Shown piece after piece: positions 36,023 through 44,123 of a stretch of DNA of 64,000 bases (position 1 is its first letter; the number at the start of each line of letters is the position of its first letter). Position numbers and translations under genes: made by a program. The notes beneath the pieces were generated by a model, which saw only the letters and a program-made list of their open reading frames with translations, did no database searches and was not told the origin of the DNA. Source of the DNA: G963662905 sp965230045 (GTDB lineage: Bacteria; Bacteroidota; Bacteroidia; Bacteroidales; WRLA01); NCBI GenBank assembly GCA_965230045.1, contig OZ245940.1, forward strand, positions 4,464,001-4,528,000, in the 5' to 3' direction.

Positions 36023-36473
36023 ATGTACGGCAGATCAGCTTGTCAATTTTTATTTTCATGCAGATGACTTCGCGCACTGCCGGATCGCTGTATTTGAATT
36101 CCCGCTCAGAGTATTTCTTCATAATGTGATCAAGCACTGCAATTTTATCGTACTTATCTTCAACGAACTGCACCGCACCAAACACCTGTATGCTCTTATA
36201 TTTCATGCCATAACTGCATGCCACTTTTTCGTGCTGCCAGCGCAAAACATGGCCGGTACTGAAGTTCAGGCAAACTTTGGGATTCTTTTTCAGGAATTTC
36301 ATCTTCTGTCCTTCAGCACCCGAATGCAGATAAATGTAATCTTCATCAAAACCATAATTCATCGGCACTACATAAGGGCCGTTTTCATCATCTACCATAC
36401 TTAGATGACAGATTTCACAATCATTGAAGATACTGCGGATCAATTCCTTATCGTAATTATAGCGTACTTTCAT
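36015..36473 (-). CDS. Pyridoxamine 5'-phosphate oxidase-like flavoprotein (NimA-like)
   Basis: A 152-residue split-barrel FMN-binding family protein. CEICHLSMVDDENGPYVVPMNYG and IYLHSGAEGQKMKFLKKNPKVCL are typical of the NimA/PPOX-like group, which includes nitroimidazole-resistance proteins. The substrate is unknown. A resistance role is only a family possibility. It overlaps the metal-receptor gene by eight bases and lies 13 bases after the holin-family gene, so the three may form an operon. Confidence 0.8.
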   Translation of the reverse strand: MKVRYNYDKELIRSIFNDCEICHLSMVDDENGPYVVPMNYGFDEDYIYLHSGAEGQKMKFLKKNPKVCLNFSTGHVLRWQHEKVACSYGMKYKSIQVFGAVQFVEDKYDKIAVLDHIMKKYSEREFKYSDPAVREVICMKIKIDKLICRTYD

Positions 36474-36486
36474 AATTTTTTATTTT

Positions 36487-36831
36487 TCAAACATTTCTAT
36501 TGTCCGGCGCTTTCAATAGATAGGCAACCAGGGAATATAAAACACTAAAAAGAATTGCATGGCCGAAACCATCAACATAAAAGCCATCGACCCACTCGCT
36601 GACCAGCGACACCATCAAAGCATTAATAACCAGCAAGAACAGCCCAAAGGTTAGAATCGTAATCGGAATAGTTAAAATAATAAGCAAAGGGCGTAAAAAA
36701 GTATTTAAGATACTTAAAAGAAAAGCAACGATAATGGCATCGCCGTAGTCATAAATATAAACGCCGGGCAGCAGCCAGCAAAGAAGCATTACCACAACCG
36801 AAAGCCCAAGAATACGAATAAGATAGCTCAT
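36487..36831 (-). CDS. Phage holin family / YvlD-type four-helix membrane protein
   Basis: A 114-residue integral membrane protein with four hydrophobic helices. The segment ILNTFLRPLLIILTIPITILTFGLFLLVINA, spanning about residues 41-71, is the signature of PF04020-type proteins (named phage holin family but mostly chromosomal and of unknown function). It is the first gene of a likely three-gene minus-strand operon. No phage genes are near, so a holin function is unlikely. Confidence 0.8.
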   Translation of the reverse strand: MSYLIRILGLSVVVMLLCWLLPGVYIYDYGDAIIVAFLLSILNTFLRPLLIILTIPITILTFGLFLLVINALMVSLVSEWVDGFYVDGFGHAILFSVLYSLVAYLLKAPDNRNV

Positions 36832-36869
36832 AATGATATTTTGATTTAATCATGTTCATTTCACTGATT

Positions 36870-36877
36870 CAAATATA
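36870..36877 (-). promoter_or_regulatory. -7 element of the 36831-35255 operon
   Basis: On the minus strand TATATTTG matches TAnnTTTG, 38 bases before the holin-family start. The -33 element is unclear. Confidence 0.4.
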
Positions 36878-36937
36878 CATCTTTTTGGGATTATGGAAAT
36901 GCTGCCGCCGGAATATCCGGGATTAGAAGTTTTTGAA

Positions 36938-37069
36938 AACACATACGGTCGTGTTGAACAACACATAAGGACGTGTTGGCAAACACATCAGGACGTATTG
37001 AGCAACACATACGGTCGTCTTGACAAACACATACGGTCGTGTTGGGCAACACATACGGTCGTGTTTTTG
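36938..37069. repeat. 22-bp palindromic minisatellite, six units
   Basis: Six consecutive 22-bp units begin at 36938, 36960, 36982, 37004, 37026 and 37048. The core is AACACATACGGTCGTGTT with AACAC/GTGTT inverted ends, followed by a variable four-base linker (GAAC, GGCA, GAGC, GACA, GGGC, TTTG). Units two and three have base-paired or compensating changes in the centre. There are no spacers, so it is not a CRISPR. The unit length is not a multiple of three and the array is intergenic. Confidence 0.85.
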
Positions 37070-37080
37070 CTGAAATGCAC

Positions 37081-37110
37081 AAAAAAAGCCCGACCGCAAA
37101 TGGCCAGGCT
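37081..37110 (-). terminator. Terminator of the small PID-CTERM-like gene
   Basis: On the minus strand AGCCTGGCC, loop ATTTGC and GGTCGGGCT pair over nine positions (two G-U wobbles) and are followed by seven T. It lies about 60 bases after the stop. Confidence 0.65.
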
Positions 37111-37168
37111 CTTAAATACTCATTTAAAATGAAATTATTTAGTCTTAGAATTCATAGAGAGCTAGGTT

Positions 37169-37387
37169 TTAATCGTTGAGGCGCTTACGTGCATCAAAAA
37201 CTTTTTTGCTGCCATAGGCTGCACCGGCTGCCAGTAAAACAGCAATACCGCTGCCTACGGGAGCACCACCACCAATAGGATCGCCACCAACTCCGGTTCC
37301 ATTTCCATCATTTCCCGGCTGTGGTTGTGCAATAGCGCCTAAACTAAACATTCCGATTATTGCGAGACTTGCTACTATCTTTTTCAT
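37169..37387 (-). CDS. Small exported protein with PID-CTERM-like sorting tail
   Basis: A 72-residue protein. Signal peptide MKKIVASLAIIGMFSLGAIA, then a short Pro/Gly/Asp linker (QPQPGNDGNG). The C-terminal hydrophobic helix GSGIAVLLAAGAAYGSKKV is followed by a basic tail (RKR). This tripartite layout resembles the PID-CTERM family of tiny Bacteroidota proteins. The expected Pro-Ile-Asp is not seen; PIGGGAPVG takes its place. Function is unknown; anchoring or processing at the membrane is inferred from the tail. Confidence 0.7.
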   Translation of the reverse strand: MKKIVASLAIIGMFSLGAIAQPQPGNDGNGTGVGGDPIGGGAPVGSGIAVLLAAGAAYGSKKVFDARKRLND

Positions 37388-37404
37388 GATTCTTTGATTT
37401 TATG

Positions 37405-37435
37405 CAAAAATATGTTTTTCTATGATTTAAGTCAA
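37405..37435 (-). promoter_or_regulatory. Promoter of the PID-CTERM-like gene
   Basis: On the minus strand TTG (37433-37435), 20 bases, TATTTTTG (37405-37412): a full match to the Bacteroidota consensus, 17 bases before the start codon. Confidence 0.6.
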
Positions 37436-37472
37436 GCGGACTGCCCTTTAAAAAGAGCAGCCCGTTGGTAAT

Positions 37473-40400
37473 TTATTTTACAAATACTTTTTCAGTCATT
37501 GTGCCCTGGGCGCTGATGATGCGTACGAGGTAATTTCCTGTAGCATTGTTCACCTTCAGGCTGTTGAGGCCCTGTGCTGCTGTAGCAGTCATCACTTTTT
37601 GGCCGGCAACAGTATAAACGCTGATTTCGGCAGTGGCCGGAGCATTGTAGTTTACATAGATTGCATTGTTTGCAGCATAAACCTGAACACCTTCCAATGC
37701 AGTTTCTTCCACATCGGTCATACCGTTGAAATGCAGTACGAAACGGTCGGCAGGATCTTCAGGGCTTGCGGTGAAGCTGTATGTGCTGTTTGCAGCAAGT
37801 GCTTCGGTGTGGCCTGTTTGCTTGTCTTCGAGGATCACTTCGCCATCAATGCTGAACTCACTTACAGTGAAAGTATAAGTTGCATCAATACCGGCTTCTA
37901 AGTTCAGTGCAATATCTTCTGCAGAACGACGGCTGTTGATTTTCAGTTTATGCTCGCCTTCCATAGTATAGATTTGCGGAGCAGCAGCGAGGCCATACAT
38001 TTTTGTAGCATCTTCGGTTTCGTATTCATTGGCATAAGCCTGGCTGAAACGTACAAAAGTATTGTCGCTATAGCTGTTGGCATCATTGGTGATGTTCAAC
38101 GCGAAATAATTTGTGCGGCTTTCTTTGTAAACGCTGGTGCTGTTATGCACACATGCATCCACAGGAATATCCATAGAACCGCCATCAGCACTTACCTGAA
38201 CAAAGAAAGCCTGTCCAACAGGAATGATATTATCTGTAAGGTCACCACCCGAAGTGATGTAGTTACCTATTGTTGATTTCCATACACTTACACTGCCGTT
38301 TACGTTGGAAATATTCCATGTGCCCAGATCAAAATCAAGTGCAGCAGCAAATGGGTTTCCCAGCAGGTGCCATCCGTCAATACCAAAACCAGTGTTGGTT
38401 AAGCTCATAGCGCCTGTTGATACAGTGCTTGTAGTCAGTGTTCCTGTATATTCTACGTTTGATGCGCCATCAGGCATCCAGAGGCTGTAGCCAGTTCCGG
38501 GAGCAAGCACATCTGTTCCGGTAAGGTTCACCCAGCTTGCTGTTGTTTCGTCATAAGAACGAACAAAGGAAGATGAAGGGAAAACTGAAATTGCGGTAGC
38601 ACCAACCACTGGCGATGAAACCATATGGTAAATTGCGTTTGGATCATCTTTTCCACCACCGGAAGTACCACCAGTATGATTTTGCGTGAATGTGGCGTTA
38701 CCAGCCAAAGTGAGGTTTTCAAATCCGAGGAGGGTTGCGCCTTCGGCCATTGCAATAGTGTTTGCAGAAGCTGCTGCTGAAATAGTAGGATAATTTGTAA
38801 GGCCGGAAGGAACAATAACATCTGTTGTAGCACCGGGAACGCCATTGTCCCAGTTAGTTGCTGTTGCCCAATCGTTGTTGGTAGCGCCTGACCAGGTTGC
38901 GGTTGCGGGAGGTGCAGCAGGCTCTTCTACCAAAACATTGTCGATTTGATATGTCGTTGTTTCTCCATCAGTTTTATTACCATCATAAACAAAAGCAATT
39001 GACATTGTACCATTATAAGCGGAAACATCCATAGTACCAGCAGTTGCAAAATCGCCATAACCGCTTGTGGGAATTTCAGGAATAGTAAAATTAGCAGTTA
39101 CATCGGTCCAGGTTGCAGTTGCAATGCCTGCAATAGTTTGGTCATAATCTGTTGAAATTTTAACAGAAAGTCCGGCATGTTTCCAGTAACCAACATTCAC
39201 ATCAAAGGAAAACTCTTCATTAGCAGTAGCATCCATATTCAAACCTGGAGTAATCAACCAAACCTGATCTGCGCCTGTTGAACTTGAATTATAGGAAGCC
39301 ATTTGAGCAAATTTATTACTGCTAAACTCTTTTCCGATCCACTTTGGAACTCCGCCAGCTTCAACGTTTGCATTTGTCCAACCGGCCAAATTAATATCTG
39401 CATCTACGGTTACACTTTCAAAATCCTGTTCGTAAGGTAATTCCAGAACAACAGCGCCACTAAAACCAAATACATCATTTAAGGTTGTTGTTGCGGTAAT
39501 TGTTGCGCTGCGGTTAGCACCTGCAGCCCATTCGCCGCCGTCCCAGCCGGCATTTTTAAAATATTTATATTCGATATCACCGACATTAACATCTAATGTT
39601 AGCGTATAGATTAAGTCTCCATCAGCATCTAAAAGCTGATAAGCAGGATCAGTACCTGGCTCTATCCAACCGTTGATACCACTAATATAAACAACATCAT
39701 TTAAAGGATCGAAGGTCGCATCTAAAGACATATCAACATTAAATGTAACAGGAAGGGCATATTCACCAAAAACATCATCCAATGTTGTAATTTCAGTAAT
39801 AGAAGCTGCACGGTTAGGATCTCCAGACCATTCGCCGCCATCCCATCCAGCGCCCCTGAAATACTTATAACTAATATCACCCTCTTCCAAGGTAAGGGTA
39901 AGGCTATAGATAAGATCTCCATCACCATCTAAAAGTTTATAATCATCACTACTGCCTGGCTCTGCCCAATCACAAACTGTTCCACTAATATAAACACTCT
40001 CCGTAGCAGCATTAAAACCTGCAACAGCATTCATATCCACATTAAAGGTAACATCATATGTTGGAGGATCAGCTACAGTATAACTTTGTTCTGCTGAGGT
40101 ATTATCATCCCCATTCATATCTAAAGCATATACAACATAATAGACGGTTGTTCCATCTGCTTGTGCCGGGATATCTGTATCTGTTGTGTATGTATCGCCA
40201 GCACCGCTTGACATACCAATATTATTATCATAAATACCTGAAGCTGTTCCCCATTGGACTTCTCCTCCAACAACACCGACTGCGGAGGTAATATCAGCAG
40301 AAACAGAAACTGTTGTTGCAGAAGTGATATCAGCATCGGGAGTTTGGGTGATATTGGTGATTACTGGATCTGAGGCAGCAGTATGCACATAAGTTCCAAT

Positions 40401-40979
40401 AGGAAACGGAACTGCTGCAGTAGCATTTGTTGTTTCACCATCTAAAGCATCTTTACCGCTATAGGTCCATGCCATATCATCAAAGAAGGCAGTAGGAGCA
40501 CCACCATTATTGCGGTATCCCCAACCGTCCATAAATTCCCATGTTTTGCCGGTACCATCTTCACCATCTACTCCATAAATATCATATAGGGCGTCTTCGA
40601 AAAAAAGACCATACCTGTCATCTCCATTGGAACTAGCGACACTGGCCTCAATAGGAGTAATCCCAGGAGGGTTGTCAAACCAAGTTGCGAACTCATCAGC
40701 TTGACCATTACCTGTTATATAAATGAAATCTCCGGCAGAAGCTGCCCCCTCAAATGTATAAGGGTTCGACCAGCTTGTATTAGAGTTCGCCTGAATTTTC
40801 AGAACATGACTGGAAAGGTCAGCAATATCATTGACCACATAAACCTCTACCACTTTTGGTGTTCCGCCACTTAAAGGGCCATCCATTACGCCTGTTATAA
40901 TCAAATCCTGTCCCCAACTCAAAGCCGGAGCTAAAAACAAAAGTGCCATAAGCACACTAAAAAGAGTAAATTTTTTCAT
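37473..40979 (-). CDS. Large secreted multidomain protein with type A T9SS sorting domain
   Basis: A 1168-residue secreted protein. Signal peptide (1-23); lamin-tail-like domain (about 24-200, LIITGVMDGPLSGG, IYITGNGQADEF); Fn3-like domain (about 208-300). Two near-copy starch-binding-like modules lie at about 308-410 and 412-515, sharing VTFNVDM, VYISG and YKYF.GAGWDGGEW. A choice-of-anchor J domain (about 520-700, LPYEQDFESV) and a long beta-rich region follow. The C-terminal Por secretion tail spans about 1090-1168 (VYAANNAIYVNY, EISVYTVAGQKV, GNYLVRI, TEKVFVK). It is probably surface-attached and carbohydrate-related, but no catalytic domain is evident. It is monocistronic. Confidence 0.83.
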   Translation of the reverse strand: MKKFTLFSVLMALLFLAPALSWGQDLIITGVMDGPLSGGTPKVVEVYVVNDIADLSSHVLKIQANSNTSWSNPYTFEGAASAGDFIYITGNGQADEFATWFDNPPGITPIEASVASSNGDDRYGLFFEDALYDIYGVDGEDGTGKTWEFMDGWGYRNNGGAPTAFFDDMAWTYSGKDALDGETTNATAAVPFPIGTYVHTAASDPVITNITQTPDADITSATTVSVSADITSAVGVVGGEVQWGTASGIYDNNIGMSSGAGDTYTTDTDIPAQADGTTVYYVVYALDMNGDDNTSAEQSYTVADPPTYDVTFNVDMNAVAGFNAATESVYISGTVCDWAEPGSSDDYKLLDGDGDLIYSLTLTLEEGDISYKYFRGAGWDGGEWSGDPNRAASITEITTLDDVFGEYALPVTFNVDMSLDATFDPLNDVVYISGINGWIEPGTDPAYQLLDADGDLIYTLTLDVNVGDIEYKYFKNAGWDGGEWAAGANRSATITATTTLNDVFGFSGAVVLELPYEQDFESVTVDADINLAGWTNANVEAGGVPKWIGKEFSSNKFAQMASYNSSSTGADQVWLITPGLNMDATANEEFSFDVNVGYWKHAGLSVKISTDYDQTIAGIATATWTDVTANFTIPEIPTSGYGDFATAGTMDVSAYNGTMSIAFVYDGNKTDGETTTYQIDNVLVEEPAAPPATATWSGATNNDWATATNWDNGVPGATTDVIVPSGLTNYPTISAAASANTIAMAEGATLLGFENLTLAGNATFTQNHTGGTSGGGKDDPNAIYHMVSSPVVGATAISVFPSSSFVRSYDETTASWVNLTGTDVLAPGTGYSLWMPDGASNVEYTGTLTTSTVSTGAMSLTNTGFGIDGWHLLGNPFAAALDFDLGTWNISNVNGSVSVWKSTIGNYITSGGDLTDNIIPVGQAFFVQVSADGGSMDIPVDACVHNSTSVYKESRTNYFALNITNDANSYSDNTFVRFSQAYANEYETEDATKMYGLAAAPQIYTMEGEHKLKINSRRSAEDIALNLEAGIDATYTFTVSEFSIDGEVILEDKQTGHTEALAANSTYSFTASPEDPADRFVLHFNGMTDVEETALEGVQVYAANNAIYVNYNAPATAEISVYTVAGQKVMTATAAQGLNSLKVNNATGNYLVRIISAQGTMTEKVFVK

Positions 40980-41132
40980 AATGATTTTACTGTTTGATAA
41001 ATTATTAGGTTAATTGAATATCGCCATTTTATTAGGGAGTACAAAATAAGTGCTTTATATTTACTTTGATGTTAATTTCAGCTTAAGTTATCCCATATTG
41101 CCGTAGAGGGCAAACTTAGCAAAAAAATTCCG

Positions 41133-41140
41133 TATTTTTG
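41133..41140 (+). promoter_or_regulatory. -7 element before the basic membrane protein gene
   Basis: TATTTTTG fits the -7 consensus 17 bases before the start codon. No clear TTG at the -33 position. Confidence 0.4.
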
Positions 41141-41157
41141 GCGTTTTCGGAAAATTC

Positions 41158-42555
41158 ATGACCAAACATAAGAGCAAGAAACATAAGAGGGCAAAAAAAT
41201 TCAGCCCATGGAGGCGGTGGCTTTATAAGCTGCGCCTGAAGTCCTATAGCCGCAAAAAATCTCCATCTTTAAGCAATTCCTTTTCAAAGAGCTCGTCTTC
41301 CAAAAAGCATCACAGCCACAGGCATCATAAAAAAGGCCTGCTGCACCAAATCAAAATGCTTTGGAAAGGCAGCAAATACAAAAAACAAAGTACAGTTGCT
41401 ACCGAAGACACTTTCCTGCGCACCGGCGGGGAAATTACCAATTATCAGCCCGGGCAGGACAAACAACAGCATCAGGAGGCGCGCCAAAAATCGGAGAAGC
41501 GCTATAAAGACGTAAAGAAAAAGTACAAAGCACCCAAGAAACGTAAATCGCAGGATATTGGCGGAGCGAGCAAATTTAAGCGTACGCTCAATAAATTACT
41601 CTACACCCTTTATATTACCGATGTCCCTTACGACCCGTGGCTACAGCCCGACCGTGACATAATCCCGGGAGAAAAGAAAGAACGCCACTGGAATCCCAGG
41701 GCTTACATCCCTTATGTGTTCAACAGCACAATTTTATATGTGCTGGCCTACCTATTGGTCTATCTGTCCTATCAAATGGCTGTAATAGTAAGCGCAGGAA
41801 ATTTCGGGATCGATTCGGTTTTGTATTATTACGAAGTGATGTTTCCGGTAGGCAACAACAGTCCGTTATGGACCGATTTCAGCATTATCGCCATTACGCT
41901 TTCCGGGCCCTTGATTTCCTTATTGCTTGGTATTTTGTACTATCGTTATTTCCTGCGAAAGCGTCAGCCGGCCAACCGCTTGATCAAGCTGTTCCTGATT
42001 TGGCTGAGCTTCCATTCTTTCAATATGTTTTTTGGTGCCTGGACAGCCGGCATCATCACCGATCAGGGTTTTGGCTATGTGGCCAACTGGCTGTACCTGC
42101 CCACGGCGGCAAAATTTTTTATGAGCCTGGTTTTTGTGTTTTTGATGGGATTTATCGGTTTTAAAAGCACACAGATTTTCCTCGAAACGGCCAATTCGTC
42201 GGCACGCATACGCAAATCCAACCGGCCATGGTTTATTCTGAGTCAGGGCATTGTTCCCTGGCTTATCGGTACGGCTGTTTTGCTGGCCATAAAAATCCCG
42301 AATGCAACGCCACAGCATCACAATATCATCGTTTATGATGCCATTTTGCTGTTCAGTATTCTGGCGCTGATTGTGCCGATGTTTTTTAATGCCGGTGCGC
42401 ATCCACGCTTAGGCGCAAAGCAGAGCCGCAGCCGCACGCGCACCAATTTCCTATGGCTGATGCTGGCGCTTTTGATGATTGTTTTGTACCGCATCGGCCT
42501 GAGCCACGGCCTGCACTTTATCATCAATATCGATATCAGCATAAGCCCCTACTGA
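41158..42555 (+). CDS. Multi-pass membrane protein with very basic N-terminus, unknown function
   Basis: A 465-residue protein. The first 150 residues are extremely rich in Lys, Arg, His and Ser (TKHKSKKHKRAKKFS, KSSSSKKHHSHRHHKKG) and lack a signal peptide. About seven hydrophobic helices follow between about 190 and 450. The membrane part contains FHSFNMFFGAWTAGIITDQGFGY, at about 284-306. I do not recognise a family. The basic tail could bind nucleic acid or acidic lipid at the cytoplasmic face; this is inference from composition. It overlaps recO by one base (TGATG), so the two are co-transcribed. Confidence 0.7.
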   Translation: MTKHKSKKHKRAKKFSPWRRWLYKLRLKSYSRKKSPSLSNSFSKSSSSKKHHSHRHHKKGLLHQIKMLWKGSKYKKQSTVATEDTFLRTGGEITNYQPGQDKQQHQEARQKSEKRYKDVKKKYKAPKKRKSQDIGGASKFKRTLNKLLYTLYITDVPYDPWLQPDRDIIPGEKKERHWNPRAYIPYVFNSTILYVLAYLLVYLSYQMAVIVSAGNFGIDSVLYYYEVMFPVGNNSPLWTDFSIIAITLSGPLISLLLGILYYRYFLRKRQPANRLIKLFLIWLSFHSFNMFFGAWTAGIITDQGFGYVANWLYLPTAAKFFMSLVFVFLMGFIGFKSTQIFLETANSSARIRKSNRPWFILSQGIVPWLIGTAVLLAIKIPNATPQHHNIIVYDAILLFSILALIVPMFFNAGAHPRLGAKQSRSRTRTNFLWLMLALLMIVLYRIGLSHGLHFIINIDISISPY

Positions 42556-43283
42556 TGCCGGCGAGCTACAATACCCGAGCAATTGTGATGCGCAGCGTGA
42601 AATACGGCGAATCCTCGCTGGTGGTGCAATGCTATACGCAGCAGAAAGGCATGCAATCTTATATTTTGCGTGGCGTGCGCAAATCCAAAGCACGTCTTAA
42701 AGCCGGACTGTTCCAGCCTTTGCAGGTAGTGGATATGCACTGCGCCGAAGGCAAAAGCCGTGATTTGCATTATGTGCGCAATATCAACGCTTTGGGCGGC
42801 AGATTTGATGAAGATGTGCGCAAAAATGCGGTGCGTATGCTGGTCAACGAAATCATTTTAAAGTGCATACGCGAAAGCGAAGCCAATGAGGAAATGTATG
42901 CCTTTCTCGAAGCATTTCTGCTGTGGTTTGATCAATGCAGGGAAAGATGCCATAATGCGTATTTATCGTTTTTATTGGAATTTTCGAAGCGGATTGGTTT
43001 TGCATGCGCGATGAAGCACAGGCAAGACGATGTTTTTTATATTGATCTGTACGAAGGTTGCAGCAGCGCTGTGCGTCCGGGGCATAAAGCGGTGATTGAG
43101 CCTCCTCTGAGTTCGGTATGGCATTTTTTGTCGGAGCGGAAATACGATCGTTGCGGGGAAATACAAATGAACGGACGGAGCCGTGCGGACTTGTTAAATT
43201 ATATTGTTGATTATTTCGTGATACATGTGCCGGGTTTTGGCAGTTTGAAATCGTTGGAGGTTTTGCAGGCGGTTTTGCATTGA
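42555..43283 (+). CDS. recO: DNA repair protein RecO
   Basis: A 242-residue protein. The N-terminal OB fold begins YNTRAIVMRSVKYGESSLVVQ and continues MQSYILRGVRKSKARLKAG, the typical RecO opening. The helical C-terminal half has LLEFSKRIGFA. RecO loads RecA onto SSB-coated single-stranded DNA with RecR in gap repair. The start at 42555 overlaps the stop of the membrane-protein gene; longer in-frame extensions upstream lie within that gene. The stop abuts a degenerate GAAAGT array. Confidence 0.88.
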   Translation: MPASYNTRAIVMRSVKYGESSLVVQCYTQQKGMQSYILRGVRKSKARLKAGLFQPLQVVDMHCAEGKSRDLHYVRNINALGGRFDEDVRKNAVRMLVNEIILKCIRESEANEEMYAFLEAFLLWFDQCRERCHNAYLSFLLEFSKRIGFACAMKHRQDDVFYIDLYEGCSSAVRPGHKAVIEPPLSSVWHFLSERKYDRCGEIQMNGRSRADLLNYIVDYFVIHVPGFGSLKSLEVLQAVLH

Positions 43284-43449
43284 GGGGGGAAGTGGGAAAG
43301 TTGAAAGTGGGAAAGTGGGAAAGTTGAAAGTGGGAAAGTGGGAAAGTTGAAAGCGGGAAAGTGGAAAGTGCGAAAGTTTGAAAGTGGGAAAGTTTGAAAG
43401 TGGGAAAGTGCGAAAGTGCGAAAGTGGAAAAGTGCGAAAGTGGAAAAGT
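43284..43449. repeat. GAAAGT-type degenerate tandem array 1
   Basis: About 165 bases of seven- and eight-base units such as GTGGGAAA, GTTGAAA, GTGCGAAA, GTTTGAAA and GTGGAAA in uninterrupted series, on the plus strand, beginning directly after the recO stop. Mixed unit lengths destroy any reading frame. The array is purine-rich on one strand. Confidence 0.9.
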
Positions 43450-43498
43450 GGCCCCTCGGCTTGGTTCGGCTACGCTCACCACAGGCCGCTCGGGGACC
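43450..43498. repeat. GC-rich interspersed palindrome-like repeat
   Basis: It begins GGCCCCTCGGC and ends GCCGCTCGGGGACC, with CGGCTACGCTCACC inside. The reverse strand contains GAGCGTAGCCGAA, reminiscent of a GTCCCTGAGCGNAGNCGAAGGG-type repeat I recall from many Bacteroidota intergenic regions. It is markedly more GC-rich than its surroundings. Confidence 0.5.
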
Positions 43499-43523
43499 TT
43501 GAGTGAGAAAGTGGCCCTTCGTC

Positions 43524-43901
43524 TCAATCAGAAATCTCATAATGAATGAAATCGATCTCATTGACTTTTTTCATTCCTTTATCTGCACTTATTAAAGGGA
43601 TGTCCAGACGCATTGCAGAGCCCACTATTATTGCATCAGGCAGCTTGAGGTTATATTTTTTTCTGATGCTTATAACATCATGTTTTATCCCGGAATTCAT
43701 CTCAACAACTGTGCAGTTTTTAAGGAATGAAATAATTTTTCTGCTCTCATCTGATGTTATTCCGGAATAGCTCAAAAGCTCCAAGTCCGTGATAAACGAA
43801 ACATACAAAACTTTTTCTTCCAGCACAGGAATCAATGTACGGTCTCCATTGAGAAAATACAGGACTATGTTTGTGTCGAGAAACAATGAATTACCATTCA
43901 T
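43524..43901 (-). CDS. PIN domain toxin (VapC-like ribonuclease)
   Basis: A 125-residue PIN domain protein with all four expected acidic residues: Asp9 (FLDTNIVLYFL), Glu41 (ITDLELLSY), Asp89 (KLPDAIIVGSA) and Asp107 (LISADKGM). VapC toxins are Mg-dependent endoribonucleases that cut specific tRNA or rRNA sites. Its start overlaps the antitoxin stop by 11 bases (ATGAATGGTAA), the usual toxin-antitoxin arrangement. The cassette lies between two GAAAGT arrays. Confidence 0.88.
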   Translation of the reverse strand: MNGNSLFLDTNIVLYFLNGDRTLIPVLEEKVLYVSFITDLELLSYSGITSDESRKIISFLKNCTVVEMNSGIKHDVISIRKKYNLKLPDAIIVGSAMRLDIPLISADKGMKKVNEIDFIHYEISD

Positions 43902-44061
43902 CCCGCCACTTTTTTTGTAATGCTAAAGGATCTTCTTTGCTGGCTAAAATACCACAGTACTTGCTTATATCTTGCACTTTGGCCAATCTCTTTTTTCTGA
44001 GCCTTTCAAAGATCAATCGGATTTGATCCTTTTTAGCTCCTTTTTTTATTACAGATTCCAT
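43891..44061 (-). CDS. Antitoxin partner of the PIN toxin
   Basis: A 56-residue protein beginning MESVIKKGAKKDQIR. The C-terminal part YCGILASKEDPLALQKKWRDEW, at about 35-56, is typical of short antitoxins paired with PIN toxins in Bacteroidota (pattern YCG.L...EDPL..Q...RDEW). The start at 44061 is set by a consensus promoter at 44080-44112; an in-frame upstream ATG (44118) lies above that promoter. The N-terminal basic residues probably bind operator DNA and the C-terminus wraps the toxin. Confidence 0.8.
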   Translation of the reverse strand: MESVIKKGAKKDQIRLIFERLRKKRLAKVQDISKYCGILASKEDPLALQKKWRDEW

Positions 44062-44079
44062 TTTTCGGTTATTTGAAAA

Positions 44080-44112
44080 CAAAGATAGTGAAATCATTGC
44101 CAGGTAATACAA
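44080..44112 (-). promoter_or_regulatory. Promoter of the toxin-antitoxin operon
   Basis: On the minus strand TTG (44110-44112), 22 bases, TATCTTTG (44080-44087). The predicted transcript starts about 12 bases before the antitoxin ATG at 44061. Confidence 0.6.
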
Positions 44113-44123
44113 ATTCATTTTTT

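Noticed and set aside
36487..36831. Prophage remnant suggested by the holin-family name
   Set aside because: No other phage gene lies nearby and this family is mostly chromosomal with a non-holin, unknown role.
36938..37069. CRISPR array
   Set aside because: The 22-base units follow each other with only four-base linkers, there are no unique spacers, and no cas genes are in the window.
36893..37132. 79-residue plus-strand frame across the 22-bp repeats
   Set aside because: The 22-base unit is not a multiple of three, so the frame reads each unit differently; it is a repeat artefact and runs into a terminator.
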